DNA of 64,000 bases, from assembly GCF_033101155.1 (NCBI RefSeq), contig NZ_JAWMPX010000001.1, positions 62,001-126,000 of the forward strand. Reading direction: 5' to 3'. Position 1 is the stretch's first letter. Each line of letters begins with the position of its first letter. Below the pieces are notes generated by a model, which ran no database searches, was not told the origin of the DNA, and saw nothing but the letters and a program-made list of their open reading frames with translations. This DNA comes from Tropicimonas sp033101155. Its GTDB lineage: Bacteria > Pseudomonadota > Alphaproteobacteria > Rhodobacterales > Rhodobacteraceae. Positions 8,520 to 16,867 of this stretch are shown piece by piece. The translations under genes were made by a program, and so were the position numbers.

Positions 8520-9191
8520 TCAGAAGACGCCGTTCTCCAGGGCTCGCAGGAAGTTCTCGCCCGTTCGGCCGATATGGCCATGCAGGACCTGCCCGATCCC
8601 TTCAAAATCCTGCTCCGCGAAGAGCTTCACGATCACCCGGTGCTCCTGCATGGAGACGGTGTTGTCGGCGCGGGCATCCTTCGTCAGGTTGTTGCGCAGC
8701 GCGGAAATCCGGCCGGCGATCAGGGCATAGGCGTCTTGGAAATACTTATTGCCGCAATGACGAAAGAAAAGCTGGTGCAACTCGTCGTCGAGCTTTGCAT
8801 AGGCGAGGCCGTCATCCTCTTCCAGCGCGCGCTCCATCTTCGCAAGGCACTCTTCCAGCGCAGCGAGTGTTCCGGCATGGTCCGTTTTTGCGCAGAGCGG
8901 GATCACCGTCATCTCCATCGAGATGCGGTATTCGCAGAGATCCGCAATATCCTCCTGCGTCGGACGGAAGACGAAACTCCCCCGCTGTGGCGCTATCTCG
9001 ACCAAACCCTGCAATTGCAGCAGGTTCAACGCTTCGCGGACCGGTGTGCGACTCACCCCGAAAGCCGCCGCCAACTTCTCCTCCGAGACCGGCTCCCCAA
9101 GCTTGACCTCCGCAGTCACGATCGCTTCGCGCAAACGCTCTGTCACGGTGTGAACAAGGGTGTTCGGTCGGGTCAGGGACAGATTGAGCAA
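8520..9191 (-). CDS. GntR-family (FCD) transcriptional regulator
   Basis: A 223-residue regulator. Winged helix about residues 12-75 (SEEKLAAAFGVSRTPVREALNLLQLQGLV), FCD domain about 80-215 with the metal/ligand His positions LDDELHQLFFRH and EHRVIVKLF and HGHIGRT. The start is a TTG codon with GGAG six bases upstream; an ATG start is not available in frame at a suitable place. It lies upstream of the KGSA dehydrogenase on the same strand, 192 bp apart, so it may regulate that gene. Confidence 0.85.
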   Translation of the reverse strand: MLNLSLTRPNTLVHTVTERLREAIVTAEVKLGEPVSEEKLAAAFGVSRTPVREALNLLQLQGLVEIAPQRGSFVFRPTQEDIADLCEYRISMEMTVIPLCAKTDHAGTLAALEECLAKMERALEEDDGLAYAKLDDELHQLFFRHCGNKYFQDAYALIAGRISALRNNLTKDARADNTVSMQEHRVIVKLFAEQDFEGIGQVLHGHIGRTGENFLRALENGVF

Positions 9192-9671
9192 CGTGGTCTC
9201 CAGTTTCTTCGAAGCAGCGCAACCGGCGACACTACCTCCGTCGCCTGCATATCAACCGCAGCAGGACCGCTTCAATCCTCCTGCAAGACGGCCGGGTCAG
9301 CGTCTCTCGAAACCAGGTGAATCCACCAAGCCGCCGCTCTTTGTCGCATTGCGTCGGCCGTCCAGCTTCTTCACCGTACCTTACATTCGGACCGCATTGC
9401 AATGGAGGCTTGCGGCGACATGTTGGCCCTCCCCGGAGCGCCGACGGATCGGGCCGGCCCTGCCGGTTCCTTGGGAGGAAGGTCATGACAAGAAACGCTT
9501 TTTCAGCGGCAGCCGAGATCGGCGCGGCGGGAAGAGACGGCGTCTGGGCATCTTTCTGCACCGCTCCTGTCGCCTCCACGTATCGGCCGCGAAACCCTGA
9601 CGATTCGGGAGACCGGCTCCAGCCCCTCTCCCCAGAAACCCGTCTCTGAAGAGATGGAAAGCGAGGCTGTG
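9192..9671. other. intergenic region between the GntR gene and transketolase
   Basis: About 480 bases between divergent genes. Apart from a possible 54-codon reading frame at 9485-9649, I recognise no gene. Promoters for the GntR gene (minus) and the tkt operon (plus) should be here, but I see no convincing -35/-10 pair. Confidence 0.4.
9485..9649 (+). CDS. possible small upstream ORF (54 aa) before transketolase
   Basis: A 54-codon frame starting MTRNAFSAAAEIGAAGRDG, preceded by GGAGGAA four bases before the ATG and ending 22 bases before the preferred tkt start. No homology is recognised. It could be a translated leader peptide, or chance given the high GC. The strong ribosome-binding site is the only positive evidence. 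Confidence 0.3.
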   Translation: MTRNAFSAAAEIGAAGRDGVWASFCTAPVASTYRPRNPDDSGDRLQPLSPETRL

Positions 9672-11687
9672 ATGAACGTTTCATCTTCCCCCCAATCCTT
9701 TACCGGGCCGCGTTTCAAGCGCATGGCAAATGCGATTCGCGCCCTCTCGGTCGATGCGATCAACAAGATCCAGACGGGCCATCCGGGCCTGCCGCTCGGC
9801 GCGGCCGACATGGCCACGGTCCTGTTCACCCAGTTCCTGAAATACGACCCGAAGAACCCCGGCTGGGCCGACCGCGACCGTTTCGTGCTCTCCGCCGGCC
9901 ACGGCTCGATGCTGATGTATTCGTTGGGCTACCTGACCGGTTACGACGCGATGACGTTGGAAGACATCAAGACCTTCCGCCGGCTTGGGAGCCGCGCGAT
10001 GGGTCACCCGGAAGTCGATCTGGACATCGCCGTCGAGGCGACCACCGGCCCGCTCGGACAAGGTCTCGGCATGGCTGTCGGCATGGCGCTGGCCGAGCGC
10101 ATTCAGCAAGAACGCTACGGTGCTGATCTCGTCGATCACTACACATATGCGCTGGTTGGCGATGGCTGCCTGATGGAAGGCATCTCCTACGAGACCACGG
10201 CGCTGGCCGGCCATTGGGGACTTGGCAAACTGATCGTCCTCTTCGACGACAATGGCATCTCCATTGACGGACCGACAAGCCTCGCCACCTCCGAGAACCA
10301 GAAGGCCCGCTTCGAAGCCGCCGGCTGGGACTGGCAGGCCGTGGATGGTCACGACCCGGAGGCCGTTGCCGCCGCCATCGCCAGGGCGAAGACGACTGAT
10401 ACGCCGTCGATTATCGCTTGCAAGACCACCATCGGTCTCGGCATGCCGGTCAAGGAAGGCACCGCCGCCGCACATGGCCAGCCGCCCACCGATGACGAGG
10501 CTTCTGCGGCCCGCGCCTCCTACGAGTGGGATTACGCGCCCTTCGAAATCCCCGAAGACATCCTGACCGATTGGCGCAACGCCGGCGCGCGCGGCGCCAC
10601 CGATTACGCCGCCTGGAAGGCGCGGATGGACGCTTCGGACAAGGGCGAGGAACTGCTCTCGGCCATCGCCGGCGACCTGCCCGAGGGCTGGCACGACATC
10701 ATCGACGCAACCAAGCGTGATATCGCGGCCGAGCCCAGGGATGAGCCGACGCGGCAATCCTCGCAGAAGATGATGAGCAAGCTGATCCCGGCCATCCCGG
10801 CCATGATCGGTGGCTCGGCGGACCTCACGCCGTCCAATCTCAGCCGTCCCGACGCCGTGGACTCGATCTCCAAGGGGAATTTCGCCGGGCGCTACATCCA
10901 TTTCGGCATCCGCGAACATGGCATGGCCGCGATCACCAATGGGATCGCGCTGCACAAGGGCTTCCTGCCCTATTGCGCCACCTTCATGTGCTTCTCGGAC
11001 TACTGCCGCCCCGCGATCCGTCTCTCGGCGCTGATGGAGCAGAAAGTACTCTATATCATGACGCATGACACGATCACCCAAGGCCCCGACGGCCCGACCC
11101 ACCAACCGGTCGAGCATTTCGTGACCTTCCGGGCGACGCCGAACATGCTCTCCCTGCGCCCCGCCGATGCCGCCGAGGTGGCCGAATGCTGGGAGCTGGC
11201 GCTTGAAGCCGAAGACATGCCGGTCGCCATGATCCTGACCCGCGAGAAGGTCCCCGCCGTGCGCTCCGGCTACACCGAGGAAAACCTCTGCCGCCGCGGC
11301 GCCTATGTCTTCGCGGAAGCCTCCTCGAAAGCCGCCGTCACGATGCTCGCCACCGGCTCGGAAGTCTCTGTCGCCCTCGGCGCCAAGGAACTGCTCGAAG
11401 CCAAGGGCGTGCCGACCCGCGTGGTCTCCATGCCCTGCCTCGAACTCTTCGACGCTCAGGACGCAGCCTACAAGGCCGAGATCCTCGGCACGGACTCGCT
11501 TCGTGTCTCCGTGGAAGCGGCGACCAAGTTTGGCTGGCACAAATATATCGGTCCCGACGGGCTCGCCATCGGACTCGACGGCTTCGGCGCTGCCGGCATG
11601 CCGGACGAGCTGATGGAGCATTTCGGAATCACACCCAAAGCCGTTGCCGCTGCTGTTGAAGCGCGGTTGGCGGAAGCCAAAGCGTAA
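9672..11687 (+). CDS. tkt: transketolase
   Basis: About 671 residues, the full usual length. The thiamine-diphosphate motif GDGCLMEGISYE and the N-terminal MANAIRALSVDAINKIQTGHPGLPLG are present, as are the central pyrimidine-domain segments RYIHFGIREHGM and MTHDTITQGPDGPTHQPVEH. It transfers two-carbon ketol units between sugar phosphates. ATG 9672 has AGCGAGG five bases upstream; an in-frame ATG at 9654 is the alternative. It heads an operon with hyi, garR and an AroE-like gene. Context suggests it consumes D-erythrose 4-phosphate from the C4-sugar route, or uses hydroxypyruvate as ketol donor; both are inferences. Confidence 0.93.
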   Translation: MNVSSSPQSFTGPRFKRMANAIRALSVDAINKIQTGHPGLPLGAADMATVLFTQFLKYDPKNPGWADRDRFVLSAGHGSMLMYSLGYLTGYDAMTLEDIKTFRRLGSRAMGHPEVDLDIAVEATTGPLGQGLGMAVGMALAERIQQERYGADLVDHYTYALVGDGCLMEGISYETTALAGHWGLGKLIVLFDDNGISIDGPTSLATSENQKARFEAAGWDWQAVDGHDPEAVAAAIARAKTTDTPSIIACKTTIGLGMPVKEGTAAAHGQPPTDDEASAARASYEWDYAPFEIPEDILTDWRNAGARGATDYAAWKARMDASDKGEELLSAIAGDLPEGWHDIIDATKRDIAAEPRDEPTRQSSQKMMSKLIPAIPAMIGGSADLTPSNLSRPDAVDSISKGNFAGRYIHFGIREHGMAAITNGIALHKGFLPYCATFMCFSDYCRPAIRLSALMEQKVLYIMTHDTITQGPDGPTHQPVEHFVTFRATPNMLSLRPADAAEVAECWELALEAEDMPVAMILTREKVPAVRSGYTEENLCRRGAYVFAEASSKAAVTMLATGSEVSVALGAKELLEAKGVPTRVVSMPCLELFDAQDAAYKAEILGTDSLRVSVEAATKFGWHKYIGPDGLAIGLDGFGAAGMPDELMEHFGITPKAVAAAVEARLAEAKA

Positions 11688-11699
11688 GGTCCCATAAAG

Positions 11700-12467
11700 A
11701 TGGTAAAACTTGCTGCAAATATCTCCATGCTCTTCCCCGAGCTGGATTTCCTCGACAAGTACAAGGCCGCGGCGGATGCCGGGTTCAAGGCGGTCGAGAA
11801 CCTCTTCCCCGAGGGATTCGAGCCTGAGCAGCTGGCCGAGGAACTTCAGGCGGCCGGCCTGCAACAGGCGCTCCACAACCTCCCCGCCGGCGACTGGGCC
11901 GGCGGGGAGCGGGGCATTGCCTGCCTCCCGGACCGCGTTGGCGAGTTCCAGGACAGTGTTGGGCGCGGCATTGCTATGGCGAAGGCGCTCAACTGCCCGA
12001 AGATCAACTGCCTCTCCGGCAAGCTGCCAGAGGGCGTGGCCCCGGAGAAGGCCGAAGAAGTGCTGGTCGAGAACCTGCGCTTCGCGGCTGCCGCGCTGAA
12101 GAAGGAGGGCATCCTCCTCGTCGCCGAGGCGATCAACACCTTCGATATCCCCGGCTTCTTCCTGCAAAACACCGCGCAGACGCTCGCGGTTCTGGACAAG
12201 GTCGGCTCCGATAACCTGCTGTTCCAGTACGACATCTACCACATGCAGCGAATGGAAGGCGAGTTGGCCAACACCATGAAGGCCAATTTCGATCGCATCG
12301 GGCATATCCAGCTTGCCGACAACCCGGGCCGCCACGAGCCGGGCACGGGCGAGATCAACTATGACTACCTGCTGCCCTTTATCGACGCGCTTGGCTACGA
12401 CGGCTGGGTCGGCTGCGAATATGTGCCCCAAGAGGGCTTCGGCTGGATGGAACGCTTCAACGGCTGA
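11700..12467 (+). CDS. hyi: hydroxypyruvate isomerase family protein
   Basis: A 255-residue TIM-barrel isomerase, same fold as OtnI at 1887. Predicted metal/acid residues are visible in VAEAINTFDIPGFF, FQYDIYHMQRMEG, HIQLADNPGRHEPGTGEI and GCEYVPQ. It starts 12 bases after tkt. Followed by garR, the pair would interconvert hydroxypyruvate and tartronate semialdehyde and reduce the latter to D-glycerate. The HEPGTGEINY segment is typical of Hyi proteins. A tetrulose or other C3/C4 keto-acid isomerase is the alternative. Confidence 0.85.
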   Translation: MVKLAANISMLFPELDFLDKYKAAADAGFKAVENLFPEGFEPEQLAEELQAAGLQQALHNLPAGDWAGGERGIACLPDRVGEFQDSVGRGIAMAKALNCPKINCLSGKLPEGVAPEKAEEVLVENLRFAAAALKKEGILLVAEAINTFDIPGFFLQNTAQTLAVLDKVGSDNLLFQYDIYHMQRMEGELANTMKANFDRIGHIQLADNPGRHEPGTGEINYDYLLPFIDALGYDGWVGCEYVPQEGFGWMERFNG

Positions 12468-12478
12468 CATTGGACTTG

Positions 12479-12503
12479 GGGCGGGAAGCACGGCGTCCCG
12501 CCC
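12479..12503 (+). other. intercistronic hairpin between hyi and garR
   Basis: GGGCGGGA (12479-12486) pairs with TCCCGCCC (12496-12503), loop 9 bases, no following T-run. It is likely an mRNA stability or processing element rather than a terminator. Confidence 0.5.
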
Positions 12504-12524
12504 ATCAAATCACTGGAGACAAAA

Positions 12525-13406
12525 ATGAAAATCGGATTTATCGGCCTCGGCATCATGGGCCGCCCCATGGCCAAGAACCTCATCGCAGCCGGGTACTCGC
12601 TGGTCGTCTTCGACAAGTTCGCCCCGATGGACGATCTCGTCGCGCTTGGCGCCGAAGCTGGCAGCTCGAGCAAGGACGTGGCCTCCAAGGTCGAACTCAT
12701 CATCACCATGCTGCCCAACTCGCCGCATGTGCGCGAAGTCGTCATGGGCGAAGACTGCGTGCTCGACGGCGCCAAGCCCGGCACTATCCTCGTGGACATG
12801 AGCTCCATCGCACCGGCCGCCTCACAGGAGCTTTGCGAAGCCGCCAAGGCGAAAGGCGTGATCATGCTCGACGCCCCGGTCTCCGGCGGCGAGCCCAAGG
12901 CCATCGACGGCACGCTCGCGGTGATGGTTGGCGGCGACGAAGCGGCCTTTGACAAGGTCAAGGATGTGCTGGACGTGATGGCAGGCTCCGTCGTCCGCGT
13001 CGGCGATATTGGCGCCGGCAACGTCACCAAGCTCGCCAACCAGATCATCGTCGCGCTCAACATCGCCGCCGTCTCGGAGGCCTTCACGCTCTCGACCAAA
13101 GCCGGTGTGAACCCCGAAGCCGTGTTCGACGCGATCAAGGGCGGGCTGGCCGGCTCGACCGTGATGAATGCCAAGATCCCGATGATCCTCGAGGGCAACT
13201 TCAACCCCGGCTTCCGCATCGAGCTGCATATCAAGGACCTTCAGAATGCGCTGGACACCGCGCATGAGCTGAACGTCTCCGTCCCGCTGACTGCCGGCAT
13301 CATGGAAGTCATGCAGGCGCTGAAGCTCGACGGCGATGGCGACTCCGACCACTGCGCCGTGGCGAAGCATTACGAGAAGCTCGCAAAGGTCGAAATCCGC
13401 AAGTAA
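12525..13406 (+). CDS. garR: 2-hydroxy-3-oxopropionate (tartronate semialdehyde) reductase
   Basis: A 293-residue beta-hydroxyacid dehydrogenase, the size of GarR/GlxR. Motifs: GLGIMG 7-12, DAPVSGGEPKA about 116-126, and GNVTKLANQI with the catalytic Lys near 171. It reduces tartronate semialdehyde to D-glycerate with NAD(P)H. GGAG lies upstream of the ATG. Adjacent hyi provides the isomeric hydroxypyruvate. It is more GarR-like than the LtnD paralogue at 4641, which has a different substrate loop. Confidence 0.92.
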   Translation: MKIGFIGLGIMGRPMAKNLIAAGYSLVVFDKFAPMDDLVALGAEAGSSSKDVASKVELIITMLPNSPHVREVVMGEDCVLDGAKPGTILVDMSSIAPAASQELCEAAKAKGVIMLDAPVSGGEPKAIDGTLAVMVGGDEAAFDKVKDVLDVMAGSVVRVGDIGAGNVTKLANQIIVALNIAAVSEAFTLSTKAGVNPEAVFDAIKGGLAGSTVMNAKIPMILEGNFNPGFRIELHIKDLQNALDTAHELNVSVPLTAGIMEVMQALKLDGDGDSDHCAVAKHYEKLAKVEIRK

Positions 13407-13414
13407 GCGGAGCC

Positions 13415-13477
13415 GCGTCCGCCGGTCTCTCCTGCCCCAAGTTCTCCCGCTAAAGGGTGGCCCGGGCCGGCGGACGC
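13415..13477 (+). other. long-loop inverted repeat between garR and the AroE-like gene
   Basis: GCGTCCGCCGG (13415-13425) and CCGGCGGACGC (13467-13477) form a perfect 11-bp stem with a 41-base loop. There is no T-run. It may segment the operon mRNA. Confidence 0.45.
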
Positions 13478-13511
13478 GATCAACACACATCCCAAACCCA
13501 GGACAATCGCA

Positions 13512-14318
13512 ATGAAACCCGTCATCAGCGGCACGACGAAAGTCTTCGGTGTCGTGGCCCACCCCATCGACCACGTGCGCGTTCAGTTCCTCTTCAACGA
13601 ATACTTCGAAAAGGAAGAGATGGACGCGGTCTTCATCCCCGTCCATGTGAAACCGGACAACGCTGCCAAGGCGATGGAAGGTTTCAAGGCGCTGTCGAAT
13701 TTCGGCGGCATGGTCATCACCATCCCGCACAAGGTCTCCTTCATGGATCTCGTCGACGAGGTGATGCCGACCGCCGCGCTGGCGGGCGCCACCAACATCA
13801 TCCGTCCCGAGGAAGACGGAAGCTGGACCGGCACCAACCTTGACGGCATGGGCTTCGTCAACGGCCTTGCCGATCAGATCTTTTCGCCCGAAGGCAAGTC
13901 CTTCCTCGTCGTCGGCACCGGCGGCGCGGGCTCGGCCATCGCCGCGACGCTGGCTCAATCGGGCATCAGCCGCTTGACCATCTCCGATCTCGACACCGTG
14001 CGCGCTGAGGCCCTGGCCGAGCGGCTGCGCGGCGCCGTGCCGGATCTGCCGATTGCCGTCGAGGGCGCGGGCCCCAACCCGGCCGGTTATGACGTCGTGG
14101 TCAATGCGACGCCTCTGGGCATGCATGAGAACGACCCCATGCCCATCGACCCGACCCTGCTCGAAGGCGACACGGTCGTGGCCGAAGTCGTTCAGATGCC
14201 GCCGGTGACAAAACTGCTGATGGAAGCCGAGGCTCGTGGCCACCGCACGCTTCAGGGCGGCTCCATGCTCGACTACCAGTTCATCGAAATGGCGCGCTTC
14301 TTCCGCACAGCGGATTGA
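13512..14318 (+). CDS. shikimate dehydrogenase-like oxidoreductase, atypical substrate site
   Basis: A 268-residue AroE-fold protein. The nucleotide motif GTGGAG is at 135-140; the catalytic Lys74 (TIPHK) and Asp111 (GTNLDG) are kept. The N-terminal substrate motif, normally HPIxHSxSP with two Ser residues holding the shikimate carboxylate, reads HPIDHVRVQ here, so both serines are gone. It therefore probably does not act on shikimate but on another polyhydroxy acid or sugar. It is the last gene of the tkt-hyi-garR operon, followed by a strong terminator, which supports a catabolic role. Confidence 0.75.
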   Translation: MKPVISGTTKVFGVVAHPIDHVRVQFLFNEYFEKEEMDAVFIPVHVKPDNAAKAMEGFKALSNFGGMVITIPHKVSFMDLVDEVMPTAALAGATNIIRPEEDGSWTGTNLDGMGFVNGLADQIFSPEGKSFLVVGTGGAGSAIAATLAQSGISRLTISDLDTVRAEALAERLRGAVPDLPIAVEGAGPNPAGYDVVVNATPLGMHENDPMPIDPTLLEGDTVVAEVVQMPPVTKLLMEAEARGHRTLQGGSMLDYQFIEMARFFRTAD

Positions 14319-14345
14319 GCCAAATCACTCGAAATTACCTCGTCG

Positions 14346-14377
14346 AACCGGCCCGCATTCCCGAATGCGGGCCGGTT
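14346..14377 (+). terminator. strong terminator of the tkt operon
   Basis: A perfect 15-bp GC-rich stem (14346-14360 with 14363-14377) follows the AroE-like gene by 28 bases and runs into TTTGTCTT. Confidence 0.85.
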
Positions 14378-14413
14378 TGTCTTCTCAAGAATGTAACACG
14401 ACCGAAGGGCAAT

Positions 14414-14462
14414 ATATCACACTTCATGTGATATTTGTTGAGAAACTGGGCCTCACATGTTA
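14414..14462 (+). promoter_or_regulatory. rpiB promoter with adjacent perfect inverted repeat
   Basis: ATATCACA (14414-14421) and TGTGATAT (14427-14434) form an 8-5-8 palindrome. It abuts a possible promoter TTGTTG (14435-14440), 16-base spacer, ATGTTA (14457-14462). The TGTGA/TCACA half sites resemble those in the DeoR promoter at 28225-28257, so the same regulator may bind both. Confidence 0.5.
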
Positions 14463-14510
14463 CGACTCCGGCAACTCCAGACCCTGGAGCGCAGGATGAA
14501 AGGAAAAGAG

Positions 14511-14966
14511 ATGAAACTCGCAGTGGCCGGCGATTCCGCAGGCAAGGGCATGGCCCACGATCTCGCCGAATATCTCAAGGATCGCTACGACGTGACCGAG
14601 GCCTCCGAGACGCCCGAAGGCGCCGAGGCCTTCTACGCCGACATGGCGGACCGTGTCGCCAGCGGCGTTGCGAGCGGCACCTTCGACAAGGCGATCCTCG
14701 TCTGCGGCACCGGCATCGGAGTCTGCATTTCGGCCAACAAGGTACCGGGCATCCGAGCAGCGCATCTGCATGACTGCTACTCCGCCGAGCGCGCCGCGCT
14801 GTCCAACAACGCGCAGGTCATCACGCTCGGCGCGCGCTGCATCGGCCTCGAGCTTGCCAAGAAGATCGTCGACACATTCCTTGTCGAGACCTTCGACGAA
14901 GCCGGTCGCTCCGCGACCAATGTCGAAGCAATCAACAAGCTCGACGCGAAATACAACAAGGCCTGA
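14511..14966 (+). CDS. rpiB: RpiB/EryI-type sugar-phosphate isomerase, probable D-erythrulose 4-phosphate isomerase
   Basis: A 151-residue RpiB-fold isomerase with catalytic Cys65 in VCGTGIGVCISANK and the SNNAQVITLGAR loop. The N-terminus reads GDSAGKG, where pentose RpiB has a D-H pair; GDSAG is typical of the EryI/DerI group, which interconvert D-erythrulose 4-phosphate and D-erythrose 4-phosphate. AGGAA precedes the ATG at 14511; upstream in-frame ATGs at 14457 and 14496 lack the family N-terminus. It has its own promoter after a terminator. It completes a path with the kinase and TIM-like isomerase at 26284 and 29041, feeding transketolase. Confidence 0.85.
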   Translation: MKLAVAGDSAGKGMAHDLAEYLKDRYDVTEASETPEGAEAFYADMADRVASGVASGTFDKAILVCGTGIGVCISANKVPGIRAAHLHDCYSAERAALSNNAQVITLGARCIGLELAKKIVDTFLVETFDEAGRSATNVEAINKLDAKYNKA

Positions 14967-14987
14967 CACAGTCCTTCCGGCGGAAAC

Positions 14988-15022
14988 AAAAAAGCCCTCG
15001 ACGCTTTCGCCGAGGGCTTTTT
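14988..15022. terminator. bidirectional terminator between rpiB and the RraA-like gene
   Basis: AAAAAAGCCCTCG pairs with CGAGGGCTTTTT, an A-tract/T-tract flanked stem that works on both strands for the convergent genes. Confidence 0.9.
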
Positions 15023-15039
15023 CTGTGTGTATGGGCGGG

Positions 15040-15738
15040 TCAGTCGACGACGACGGCGGTTCCGTCAGCGATCATCTCGTCGAGATTCAGGAAGCTGTCA
15101 AAGCCCTCCTTGATCTTCTCCTCGAGATCGTCTTCCAACTCCTTCACGTGAGCGACAGCCGCGATCACGACATCGATCTGCGCAAAGGGCACGACAACGA
15201 CACCGTTTTCATCGGCGACGATAAGGTCGCCGCTTGCGACGGTCCGGTCGCCGACGGCCGCTTCGAATCCAACCCGTCCTGGGCCGGTCCCATTGGGCGA
15301 GTTGGGGTTGAGACCAGAACACCAGATCGGCAGGCCAAGCTCGACAAGCGCATCATAGTCGCGCATCGCACCGTCGGTCACGAGGCCGATCGCGCCCTTG
15401 TTCTTGATCATGCCGCAAAAGAGGTCTCCGGCGGCGGCGGCATTGGTGTGGCCGTGCATCGCGGCGACGACGATATCACCGGGCTCGACGATCTCCAGCG
15501 CGCCCAGCGAGGCGATGATATCGCCAGGGCCGTTATCCGCCACCACTGCGGTGCCGACCGCCCGGCAGGTGATATCACGCCCGCCACCAATGGCGCAGAT
15601 CGAAGAAGACATGGCCCCCTGCCCGCCCATGGCATCGCAGACAAAGCCGGTGGGCACGCCTCGGAAGGCATCTATCTGGGCCGCCGTCGGGCGCGGGAAC
15701 TTGCGGCGAATGGTCAGGATTGGAGGGGATTCGATCAT
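15040..15738 (-). CDS. RraA-like / HMG-CHA aldolase family protein
   Basis: A 232-residue RraA-fold protein. The signature GDLFCGMIKNKGAIGLVTDGAMRD (about residues 104-127) carries the Gly-rich loop and Asp-Gly...Arg-Asp of class II pyruvate aldolases such as 4-hydroxy-4-methyl-2-oxoglutarate aldolase. Those use Mg to cleave 2-oxo acids to pyruvate; several relatives are misnamed dimethylmenaquinone methyltransferases. It follows azlD by 14 bases in the azlC-azlD operon. The ribosome-binding site is weak. Substrate unknown. Confidence 0.75.
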   Translation of the reverse strand: MIESPPILTIRRKFPRPTAAQIDAFRGVPTGFVCDAMGGQGAMSSSICAIGGGRDITCRAVGTAVVADNGPGDIIASLGALEIVEPGDIVVAAMHGHTNAAAAGDLFCGMIKNKGAIGLVTDGAMRDYDALVELGLPIWCSGLNPNSPNGTGPGRVGFEAAVGDRTVASGDLIVADENGVVVVPFAQIDVVIAAVAHVKELEDDLEEKIKEGFDSFLNLDEMIADGTAVVVD

Positions 15739-15752
15739 GGCGGTGTTCCGAT

Positions 15753-16082
15753 TCAGATCAGGTGGTTGAGAAACTGCAGTAGGTAGAGCGCACCCATGCC
15801 GGCGATGATCGCCCAGATGACGCCAAATCGCAGGCCGGCGGCCAGCGCCACAAGCGCCGCGATGATGCGCAGCGGATCAGTGGCGCCGCCGGTCGCGGCG
15901 GGCCAGACGGCCAGCGGGGTGATGAGCGCGGGGAAAACGGCGACGCCAACATATTTGAGATGCAACATCGCCCAATCGGGCAGTGTGCGCCTGCCCAGGA
16001 AGCCAAGAAAGGAGAAGCGGATCAGGAAGGTGCCGATTCCGAGAGCAATTGTCAGGGCCCAGAAGGTTGCATCTGAGATCAT
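15753..16082 (-). CDS. azlD: AzlD-family branched-chain amino acid exporter subunit
   Basis: A 109-residue hydrophobic protein with about four membrane segments and the AzlD pattern FLGRRTLPDWAMLHLKYVGVAVFPALI. It partners AzlC in exporting branched-chain or similar amino/oxo acids. Its ATG overlaps the azlC stop by four bases. Confidence 0.85.
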   Translation of the reverse strand: MISDATFWALTIALGIGTFLIRFSFLGFLGRRTLPDWAMLHLKYVGVAVFPALITPLAVWPAATGGATDPLRIIAALVALAAGLRFGVIWAIIAGMGALYLLQFLNHLI

Positions 16083-16831
16083 GCCAGCCCCCTCTCAACC
16101 CTGCGGCGCAAATGGAGTTCGGCCTGCGCGCCGGCAAGGATGCCGAGAATGGCCGCGATGAGCAGCCCGAGCGACCACGGAACCCACGCGAACACGAGCG
16201 CGGAGACTCCCGAGACCAGCGCGGCGATGACATGCGGCCCCGAGCGCAGCAGCGGCGCAAGCATGGCGATGAAGGCGACGGGCACCGCGAAATCGAAGGA
16301 CCAGGAGGCCGGCACCGCCTTGCCCAGCACAGCACCGGCTATGGTTGCGCCATACCAGAAAGGGCAGACCAGCATCATGCAGCCGAAGTAATAGGCCACC
16401 TTGGCCGGCTTCGACATTTGCGGGTTGTCCTCATAGGTGCGCAGCGCGACAGCGAAGGCCTGGTCGACCATGAGATAGGCCATCAGCGCGCGCAGCCCGA
16501 GCCGCGCATGTCCGAGATGGGGCACGAGCGCTGCCGAATAAAGTGCCATTCGGAGGTTGACCGCCAGCGAGACCAGCAACGCAATCAGAACCGGGGCGTT
16601 GTCCTGCAACAGGGCCAGCGCGGTAAATTGCGACGCCCCGGCGATCACCACCACGCTCATCGAGACGGTCTGCAGTATGTCGAGACCGGCATCGCGCGCC
16701 ACGACGCCGAAGAGCATGGAATAGGGAATGATGATCAGAATGAAGGGTGCGGCATCGAGATAGCCGCGCCAGAAAGCCTGCCATTGCGTGATGTCGGGCC
16801 GGCGCGCAGCCGCGCGAGAAATCCCTCCCAC
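16079..16831 (-). CDS. azlC: AzlC-family exporter subunit
   Basis: A 250-residue inner-membrane protein with about six to seven hydrophobic segments and the AzlC features GASQFTALALLQ and NLRMALYSAALVPHL. The start is GTG with GGGAGG seven bases upstream. First gene of azlC-azlD-RraA-like; a GTATAC operator sits 37 bases upstream between it and the divergent SDR gene. Substrate is not readable; given its partners an organic acid is possible. Confidence 0.87.
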   Translation of the reverse strand: MGGISRAAARRPDITQWQAFWRGYLDAAPFILIIIPYSMLFGVVARDAGLDILQTVSMSVVVIAGASQFTALALLQDNAPVLIALLVSLAVNLRMALYSAALVPHLGHARLGLRALMAYLMVDQAFAVALRTYEDNPQMSKPAKVAYYFGCMMLVCPFWYGATIAGAVLGKAVPASWSFDFAVPVAFIAMLAPLLRSGPHVIAALVSGVSALVFAWVPWSLGLLIAAILGILAGAQAELHLRRRVERGLA

Positions 16832-16867
16832 GACGTCGCCTCCCTCGGTCGCAGTTTAGACTTGCAT

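Noticed and set aside
9681..12491. Very long open frame antisense to transketolase and hyi
   Set aside because: High-GC mirror of real genes; no recognisable domain, while the plus strand encodes clear enzymes.
14393..14463. GTAACA/TGTTAC outer inverted repeat around the rpiB promoter
   Set aside because: Only 6 bp with 59 bases between; expected by chance, unlike the inner 8-5-8 palindrome.
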